This document shows positions 1-5,429 of a DNA stretch of 5,429 nucleotides, in pieces. The notes under the pieces were generated by a model, which was not told the origin of the DNA, did not search any database, and saw nothing but the letters and a program-made list of their open reading frames with translations. This stretch comes from Actinomycetota bacterium (lineage in GTDB: Bacteria > Actinomycetota > Actinomycetes > Actinomycetales > Microbacteriaceae). Positions within the stretch are counted from its first letter, which is position 1. Every line of letters begins with the position of its first letter. Both the position numbers and the translations under genes were made by a program. The DNA is taken from positions 1 through 5,429 of the forward strand of contig WLEN01000057.1 in NCBI GenBank assembly GCA_009704225.1. Direction: 5' to 3'.

Positions 1-1
1 G

Positions 2-331
2 CTCATCGCGAACGCTCCCGACCACGTCGTCGCGACTCCGGTACTCGTGTTCCCCGCCGCGACCCAGGACGTGTCGCTCGTCGTCGACCAGTCCGTACCC
101 GCCGCCGACGTGCGAGTCGCAATCATTGATGGCGCCGGCGAACTTCTCGAGAGTGCCGTTCTCGTCGATAACTATCGCGGAGCCGGGCTAGACGACAACC
201 AGAAATCGTTGACCTTCGCGCTGCGATTCCGGGCAGCGGACCGGACCCTCACTCAACAGGATGCGACTGACGCCAAGCTGGCCGGTGTCGCCGTCGCCGC
301 GTCCCGTCACAACGCAACGATTCGGGAATAG
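2..331 (+). CDS. pheT: Phenylalanine--tRNA ligase beta subunit, C-terminal fragment (5' end outside window)
   Basis: The frame is open from base 2 and ends at TAG 329-331, giving the last 109 residues of a protein normally about 800 residues long. PheT pairs with PheS in the cytoplasmic alpha2beta2 enzyme that charges tRNA-Phe. What is visible is essentially the C-terminal ferredoxin-fold anticodon-binding (FDX-ACB) domain: it starts at [13 protein letters not shown] (about residue 17), continues through VPAADV and GAGELLES, and carries the strongly conserved core [17 protein letters not shown] followed by a last helix ending in NATIRE. A GTG at 47 falls inside the domain and is not a real start. 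pheT directly upstream of argC is a known actinobacterial arrangement. The stop lies only 2 nt before the argC start, so the two are probably co-transcribed. Identification is secure from the domain wording; the catalytic-like core, B3/B4 editing and B5 domains lie upstream and cannot be assessed. Confidence 0.95.
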   Translation, partial: LIANAPDHVVATPVLVFPAATQDVSLVVDQSVPAADVRVAIIDGAGELLESAVLVDNYRGAGLDDNQKSLTFALRFRAADRTLTQQDATDAKLAGVAVAASRHNATIRE

Positions 332-333
332 TC

Positions 334-1365
334 GTGGCCCTGCGCGTTGCGATCGCCGGTGCCAGCGGTTACGCGGGCGGTGAACTCGTGCGATTGCTTG
401 CTGGGCACCCCGAACTCGACGTCGTCACGGTCACCGCGAACGCGAATGCGGGTAAACCGCTCGGGTCGCTACACCCACACCTGTCGAGCCTGGGGTTGAC
501 TCTGCGGGAAACCGCCGCGACAACACTGAGCGGACACGATGTCGTCTTCCTCGCACTTCCACACGGAGCAACAGGCCAATTCGACGATGCGATTGATGCG
601 GGGCTCGTCGTCGACTGCGGGGCCGACCACCGGCTCACCTCGGAAAAGGATTGGGCAGACTATTACGGGGGTGACTATTCGGCGCCGTGGGCTTACGGAA
701 TGCCGGAACTGTTGAATCAACGCGAGCTGCTGCGTGAATCTAAACGCATCGCCGTTCCCGGCTGCAACGCCACCGCGGTAACTCTCGGTTTTGCGCCACT
801 TGTGCAAAAGGATCTGATCGAGACCACCGACCTCGTTTCCGTCCTCGCGGTGGGCGTTTCCGGAGCGGGACGACGTGCAACCGAAGAGCTTCTCGCCAGC
901 GAAATCCTGGGCAGCGCATCGGCATACGGTGTTGGTGGCAGCCATCGGCACAATCCCGAAATCCTGCAAAACCTGCATCTGCTCGAAAAGACACCTTCTG
1001 CGATGGCGTTGTCGTTCACCCCGGTGCTCGTGCCGATGTCGCGGGGAATCCTCGCGACCAACACGGCGACCCTGCGCGATGGTGTGACGCTGGACGACGT
1101 CCGTTCCGCCTTCAGGGAAACGTACTCTAATCAACGGTTCATCACGATGCTCCCCGAGGGACAACAGCCACGAACCGCCGACGTCCTCGGCTCAAACGCC
1201 GCCCACATCCAGGTCGCCGTGGACGAACGAGCACGTCGTGCGGTGGTCACCGTCGCCATCGATAACCTCGGCAAGGGGACGGCCGGTGCCGCGATTCAGT
1301 CGGCGAACATCGCGCTCGGTTTCGAGGAAGCCCTCGGCCTCACGTCAATCGGAGTCGCGCCGTGA
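334..1365 (+). CDS. argC: N-acetyl-gamma-glutamyl-phosphate reductase
   Basis: ArgC carries out the third step of arginine synthesis: NADPH-dependent reductive dephosphorylation of N-acetylglutamyl-5-phosphate to N-acetylglutamate semialdehyde. The 343-residue product has the usual family length. The N-terminal Rossmann motif GASGYAGGE (residues 9-17) binds [12 protein letters not shown] (73-80) and DCGADHR (94-100) are family blocks. The catalytic cysteine is Cys144 in VPGCNATA, and the HRHNPEI segment (204-210) supplies the conserved histidine. SGAGR (176-180) and [10 protein letters not shown] (313-322) complete the active-site and C-terminal signatures. The GTG start at 334 is chosen because it places the Rossmann motif at the normal distance from the N-terminus ([12 protein letters not shown]). 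A modest GGGAA (324-328) lies 5 nt upstream, inside the end of pheT. The stop TGA overlaps the argJ start in GTGA. PGCNATA rather than PGCYPTA around the cysteine is, from memory, a Micrococcales-like variant. No lesion is seen. Confidence 0.97.
   Translation: MALRVAIAGASGYAGGELVRLLAGHPELDVVTVTANANAGKPLGSLHPHLSSLGLTLRETAATTLSGHDVVFLALPHGATGQFDDAIDAGLVVDCGADHRLTSEKDWADYYGGDYSAPWAYGMPELLNQRELLRESKRIAVPGCNATAVTLGFAPLVQKDLIETTDLVSVLAVGVSGAGRRATEELLASEILGSASAYGVGGSHRHNPEILQNLHLLEKTPSAMALSFTPVLVPMSRGILATNTATLRDGVTLDDVRSAFRETYSNQRFITMLPEGQQPRTADVLGSNAAHIQVAVDERARRAVVTVAIDNLGKGTAGAAIQSANIALGFEEALGLTSIGVAP
1351..1365 (+). promoter_or_regulatory. argJ ribosome binding site and argC/argJ GTGA overlap
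   Basis: GGAG at 1351-1354 stands 7 nt before the GTG start of argJ, and that GTG shares bases with the argC stop codon in GTGA (1362-1365). The 4-nt overlap is a standard arrangement for translational coupling, so argJ translation likely depends on ribosomes finishing argC. Confidence 0.75.
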
Positions 1366-2513
1366 CAGTGACCTACGCCGATGGTTTCGTCGCTGCGGGA
1401 ATCGCCGCCGGGATTAAGTCGAGCGGCAAGAAAGACCTCGCCCTTGTGCGAAACCTCGGTCCGCTCAACGCCGCGGCCGCCGTGTTCACCAGCAATCGCA
1501 GCCAAGCGAACCCCATCCTGTGGTCGCGCGAAGTCATCAAGGACGGTCAGGTTTCGGCCATCGTCCTCAATTCGGGTGGCGCGAACTGTTTCACCGGCGC
1601 GCAGGGATTCCAGGCGACGCATTCGACCGCCGAGGCTGTCGGCTCTGCCCTCGAGATTTCGAGCAGCGATGTCCTCGTCTGCTCGACTGGCTTGATTGGC
1701 GACCAACTGCCGATCGATAAAGTTCTCGCTGGAGTCACCGCTCTCGCGACGGTTCTCCATCGCGACGGTGGTCAGGACGCCGCCGCCGCCATCATGACCA
1801 CCGACACGGTGTCCAAAACCGTGACGCGCGACGGAGCGGGCTATCGCATCGGCGGAATGGCGAAGGGCGCGGGGATGCTGGCGCCGGGGCTCGCCACGAT
1901 GCTCGTAGTCATCACGACCGATGCCGTGCTGACGGCCGACCAACTTGACCAGGCACTTCGCGCCGCTACCCGCGTCTCGTTCGACCGACTCGATTCGGAC
2001 GGGTGCATGTCAACCAACGACCAAGTCACGCTCATGGCGTCCGGTGCGAGCGGCACCCAACCCGACCTCGCCGAATTCACGGCACTTCTGACTGAGGCGT
2101 GCATCGACCTCGCGACGCAATTACAGCGTGACGCCGAAGGCGCGTCGCACGACATCACCATCACGGTGACCGAGGCGGCGACCGAAGCCGACGCGGTGGA
2201 GGTCGGACGATCGGTCGCTCGCAACAACCTTTTCAAGGCCGCGGTGTTCGGTAACGATCCGAACTGGGGTCGTGTCCTCGCTGCGATCGGCACCACCGCC
2301 GCCAAATTCGACCCGTACCACGTTGACGTCCTCATGAACGGGGTTCGTGTGTGCACGGCGGGCGGTCCCGATCGACCTCGCGATGAGGTCGACATCACAC
2401 CCCGCGCCCTTCAACTCGACATTGTCCTTCACGTCGGAGACGCGTCCGCCACGATTTACACCAACGACCTCACCCACGATTACGTTCACGAGAACAGCGC
2501 GTACTCGTCCTAA
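1362..2513 (+). CDS. argJ: Glutamate N-acetyltransferase / ornithine acetyltransferase (self-cleaving)
   Basis: ArgJ transfers the acetyl group from N-acetylornithine to glutamate, releasing ornithine and regenerating N-acetylglutamate (the cyclic arginine route). Some members also use acetyl-CoA, which sequence alone cannot decide. The 383-residue length is normal. The precursor cleaves itself before the nucleophilic threonine: here the motif [14 protein letters not shown] (168-181) places cleavage between Ala178 and Thr179, giving alpha and beta chains. STGLIG (108-113) holds the Thr-Gly oxyanion-hole pair. Other family blocks are VFTSNR (41-46), NSGGANC (70-76), SDGCMSTND (212-220), GNDPNWGR (297-304), and the C-terminal [15 protein letters not shown]. 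The GTG start at 1362 overlaps the argC stop and has GGAG at 1351-1354 with a 7-nt spacer. A second in-frame GTG at 1368 (codon 3) would change little. The stop TAA shares its last A with the argB ATG. Confidence 0.97.
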   Translation: MTVTYADGFVAAGIAAGIKSSGKKDLALVRNLGPLNAAAAVFTSNRSQANPILWSREVIKDGQVSAIVLNSGGANCFTGAQGFQATHSTAEAVGSALEISSSDVLVCSTGLIGDQLPIDKVLAGVTALATVLHRDGGQDAAAAIMTTDTVSKTVTRDGAGYRIGGMAKGAGMLAPGLATMLVVITTDAVLTADQLDQALRAATRVSFDRLDSDGCMSTNDQVTLMASGASGTQPDLAEFTALLTEACIDLATQLQRDAEGASHDITITVTEAATEADAVEVGRSVARNNLFKAAVFGNDPNWGRVLAAIGTTAAKFDPYHVDVLMNGVRVCTAGGPDRPRDEVDITPRALQLDIVLHVGDASATIYTNDLTHDYVHENSAYSS

Positions 2514-2515
2514 TG
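2511..2515 (+). promoter_or_regulatory. argJ/argB stop-start overlap TAATG
   Basis: The argJ stop TAA (2511-2513) and the argB start ATG (2513-2515) share one base. I see no purine-rich ribosome site at the usual distance; the closest purine run, GAGAA near 2490, is too far upstream. This suggests argB is translated mainly by termination and re-initiation after argJ, which would tie ArgB output to ArgJ. Coupling is inferred, the overlap is seen. Confidence 0.65.
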
Positions 2516-3409
2516 TCAACGACGAGACCCATCAACAGCGCCGCCGACAAGGCGCGAGTGCTCATCGAGAGCTTGCCATGGCTGCAGTCGTTCGCCGGCA
2601 AGACGGTCGTCATCAAGTTCGGCGGGAACGCGATGGTGTCCGATGAACTGAAAGAAAGGTTCGCCGAAGACATGGTCTACCTGCGAACCGTCGGTGTCCG
2701 ACCGGTCATCGTGCACGGGGGAGGACCGCAAATCACCGCGATGCTCGAATCGTTGGGAATTGCCTCTGAATTTCGGTCGGGATATCGATACACGAGCCCC
2801 GAAGCGATGAGTGTGGTGCGAGAGGTGCTGACCGAGCACATCACGGGACAAATTGTTGAACTCATCAATGCTCACGGTCATCTCGCGGTTGGGATCCCGG
2901 GGGACCACGGACTTTTCCAGGGACGACGGCTGACTCACGTCAACGGAGAAGACGTCGACCTTGGGCTCGTTGGCGAAGTCGTTTCGGTCGACCCGACCTC
3001 GGTCCTCGCCGCGCTCGATGCCGGCTCGATTCCCGTGATTTCGACCATCGCTCCAAACATGGACGAACCGTCGCAAAGCCTCAACGTCAACGCTGATGCC
3101 GCAGCGGCTGCTCTTGCCATCGCGTTGCGCGCGGAGAAACTCATGATTCTGACCGATGTTCCAGGGCTTTACGCGAACTGGCCCGATACGTCGACACTTG
3201 TGTCGAGTATTTCGGCGGGCGAGTTGCGCGAAATGCTTCCGACGCTCTCCAGCGGCATGGTCCCCAAAGCCACCGCGTGTGTTGACGCGGTCGAGGGCGG
3301 CGTTCCGAAAGCGGCGATGATCGACGGTCGCGAACCGCATGGAATCCTGCTCGAGGTGTTCACCCCCGAAGGTGTGGGCACCGAAGTCACCCCGGATAAA
3401 GGAGAGTAG
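2513..3409 (+). CDS. argB: Acetylglutamate kinase
   Basis: ArgB, an amino acid kinase-fold enzyme, phosphorylates N-acetylglutamate with ATP; it is the usual feedback-control point where ArgJ recycles acetyl groups. The product is 298 residues. Motifs: KFGGNAM (35-41) with the phosphate-binding Lys35 and glycines, VHGGGPQI (67-74), [10 protein letters not shown] (90-99) with the likely substrate-binding Arg92, [10 protein letters not shown] (191-200), LTDVPGLY (213-220), and SGMVPK (247-252) with the second active-site lysine, Lys252. About 25 residues precede the first strand ([15 protein letters not shown]), resembling the N-terminal helix of hexameric arginine-inhibited kinases, and the C-terminal pattern H276...[12 protein letters not shown] matches their arginine-site signature, so feedback inhibition is inferred. 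The loop [10 protein letters not shown] (127-136) is one residue shorter than the usual GLSGEDAGLFQ form and has Pro for Ser. The ATG sits in TAATG with no good ribosome site, suggesting re-initiation after argJ. No argD follows. Confidence 0.97.
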   Translation: MSTTRPINSAADKARVLIESLPWLQSFAGKTVVIKFGGNAMVSDELKERFAEDMVYLRTVGVRPVIVHGGGPQITAMLESLGIASEFRSGYRYTSPEAMSVVREVLTEHITGQIVELINAHGHLAVGIPGDHGLFQGRRLTHVNGEDVDLGLVGEVVSVDPTSVLAALDAGSIPVISTIAPNMDEPSQSLNVNADAAAAALAIALRAEKLMILTDVPGLYANWPDTSTLVSSISAGELREMLPTLSSGMVPKATACVDAVEGGVPKAAMIDGREPHGILLEVFTPEGVGTEVTPDKGE

Positions 3410-3414
3410 TCATG
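3398..3414 (+). promoter_or_regulatory. Strong ribosome binding site of argF inside the argB 3' end
   Basis: AAAGGAGAG (3398-3406) encodes the last residues of ArgB (Lys-Gly-Glu) and is also the best Shine-Dalgarno match in the window, with GGAG 7 nt before the argF ATG at 3412. It fixes the argF start and predicts strong argF initiation. Confidence 0.8.
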
Positions 3415-4335
3415 GCCCGTCACTTCCGTCGCGACGACGACATCACCCCCGCCGAACAACAGCAGATCATCGACATGGCCATCGCGATGAAGGCCGACCC
3501 CTACTCGCAAAAGCCTCTCGCCGGCCCGAAGTCAGTTGCCCTCGTTTTCGACAAGCCGTCCACGCGAACACGTGTGTCATTCAGCGTCGGGGTAGCAGAC
3601 CTCGGTGGAAATCCGCTTATCATTCAGGCGGGGGAATCGCAGCTGGGAGCAAAAGAATCCGTCGCCGATACAGCTCGGGTGCTCGAGCGGATGGTCGCGG
3701 CGATTGTGTGGCGCACGTTTGCGCAGTCGGACATCGACGAGATGGCTGCCCATTCGGCCGTTCCGGTCATCAACTCGTTGTCCGATGACTTCCACCCGTG
3801 CCAGTTACTCGCTGACCTCATGACGATTCGCGAACACAAGGGGCACCTTGCGGGATTGACCGTCGCGTTCATCGGCGACGGATCGTCGAACATGGCGAAT
3901 TCGTACCTCGTCGCGTGTGCGATGGCGGGGATGCACGTTCGTGTAGCGAGCCCAGCGAACTACCAACCCTTGGTCGAAGCTCACGAGACCGCAACTCGAA
4001 TCGCGAGTGAAACGGGCGGTTCTGTTCTCGTCACGGTCGACGTCGCAGAGGCGCTGGTCGATGCTGACGTCGTCGTGACCGACACCTGGATCTCGATGGG
4101 CCAAGAATCCGAAAAGGAACAGCGCATCGCCGATTTCACCGGATACGGTGTGACGTCCAAACTCCTCGCTGCGGCCAAGGGCGAAGCCATCTTCCTCCAC
4201 TGTCTTCCCGCCTATCGCGGGTACGAGGTCGACGCCGACGTCATCGACGGACCGCAGAGCGTCGTCTGGGACGCGGCCGAAAACCGGCTTCACGCGCAGA
4301 AGGCGCTACTGCACTTCCTCCTCACGGCGTCGTAA
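3412..4335 (+). CDS. argF: Ornithine carbamoyltransferase, anabolic
   Basis: ArgF condenses ornithine with carbamoyl phosphate to give citrulline in the cytoplasm. The 307-residue product is of normal length for a catalytic subunit that forms trimers. The N-terminal carbamoyl-phosphate domain shows STRTR (50-54), LGAKES (78-83) and DDFHPCQ (125-131). The C-terminal ornithine domain shows FIGDGSSNMANS (153-164), the substrate-closing loop DTWISMGQE (224-232), HCLPAYRG (263-270) with the active-site cysteine Cys264, and ENRLHAQKA (290-298). The SMG loop and HCLP argue for ornithine as substrate rather than aspartate or N-acetylornithine. AKES replaces the RGES I expect in actinobacterial relatives, but a KES form is also found in enterobacterial enzymes, so it is not alarming. 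The ATG start is fixed by GGAG at 3401-3404. The gene follows argB with no argD between them, and is followed by argH rather than argR or argG. Confidence 0.96.
   Translation: MARHFRRDDDITPAEQQQIIDMAIAMKADPYSQKPLAGPKSVALVFDKPSTRTRVSFSVGVADLGGNPLIIQAGESQLGAKESVADTARVLERMVAAIVWRTFAQSDIDEMAAHSAVPVINSLSDDFHPCQLLADLMTIREHKGHLAGLTVAFIGDGSSNMANSYLVACAMAGMHVRVASPANYQPLVEAHETATRIASETGGSVLVTVDVAEALVDADVVVTDTWISMGQESEKEQRIADFTGYGVTSKLLAAAKGEAIFLHCLPAYRGYEVDADVIDGPQSVVWDAAENRLHAQKALLHFLLTAS

Positions 4336-5429
<1,094 letters not shown>

Noticed and set aside
168..236. Possible promoter in the pheT 3' end: TAACTA near 168-173, or TTGACC at 209-214.
   Set aside because: TTGACC has no -10 box at the right spacing, and the TAACTA stretch encodes the conserved VDNYRG of the FDX-ACB domain, so protein constraint explains it.
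47..331. A stand-alone small gene starting at GTG 47.
   Set aside because: The frame is open to the left edge and the protein is the continuous C-terminal domain of PheT, which begins before base 47.
469..1164. A 231-codon open frame on the - strand antisense to argC.
   Set aside because: It has no recognisable domain, lies wholly inside argC and has a composition typical of antisense high-GC shadows.
1296..1943. A 215-codon open frame on the - strand spanning the argC/argJ junction.
   Set aside because: It covers conserved coding sequence of two genes on the other strand, and its product looks like low-complexity shadow sequence.
2516..3340. A 274-codon open frame on the - strand antisense to argB.
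   Set aside because: It mirrors a GC-rich conserved gene, its translation is rich in Arg, His and Asp with no recognisable domain, and argB on the + strand has every family motif. It is a frame shadow.
3646..3666. ArgF LGAKES instead of LGRGES as a sign of a different carbamoyltransferase.
   Set aside because: KES occurs in known ornithine carbamoyltransferases, and the SMG loop, HPCQ and HCLP motifs all support the ornithine enzyme.
3339..3788. A 149-codon + strand frame across the argB/argF junction that could have been an argD remnant.
   Set aside because: The translation is an Arg/Ser/His-rich out-of-frame reading of argB and argF, with no aminotransferase motif such as a PLP-lysine region.

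Overview
The window looks like chromosomal DNA from an actinobacterium, most probably a Micrococcales-type lineage. The grounds are moderately high GC with strong third-position G/C, frequent GTG starts, and protein wording typical of that group: PGCNATA in ArgC, APGLATML in Arg[11 protein letters not shown] at the ArgJ C-terminus, and [12 protein letters not shown] in ArgH. The order-level placement is inferred from remembered family patterns, not from a search.

Layout: every gene is on the + strand and the window is almost entirely coding. It opens with the 3' end of pheT (phenylalanyl-tRNA synthetase beta chain, last 109 residues). A compact arginine cluster follows: argC (334-1365), argJ (1362-2513), argB (2513-3409), argF (3412-4335) and argH (from 4360, running off the right edge after 356 residues). 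Junctions are very tight: 2 nt (pheT/argC), a 4-nt overlap (argC/argJ), a 1-nt overlap (argJ/argB), 2 nt (argB/argF) and 24 nt (argF/argH). This fits one polycistronic transcript with extensive translational coupling. There is no non-coding stretch longer than 24 nt, and I see no RNA gene, mobile element, CRISPR array or clear terminator.

How the genes work together: ArgJ makes N-acetylglutamate by transferring acetyl from N-acetylornithine to glutamate, which releases ornithine. ArgB phosphorylates N-acetylglutamate and ArgC reduces the product to the semialdehyde. ArgF carbamoylates ornithine to citrulline, and ArgH splits argininosuccinate into arginine and fumarate. The cluster lacks argD (needed between ArgC and ArgJ), argG (needed between ArgF and ArgH) and the regulator argR, which commonly sit in actinobacterial argCJBDFRGH clusters. 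They must be elsewhere, possibly beyond the right edge for argG and argR, or be replaced or absent.

The genes appear intact, with catalytic motifs in place. I do not see an undescribed system here. The points worth a second look are operon architecture (missing argD, no room for a dedicated argC promoter), a shortened loop in ArgB, and a triple in-frame stop formed by a small direct repeat after argF.
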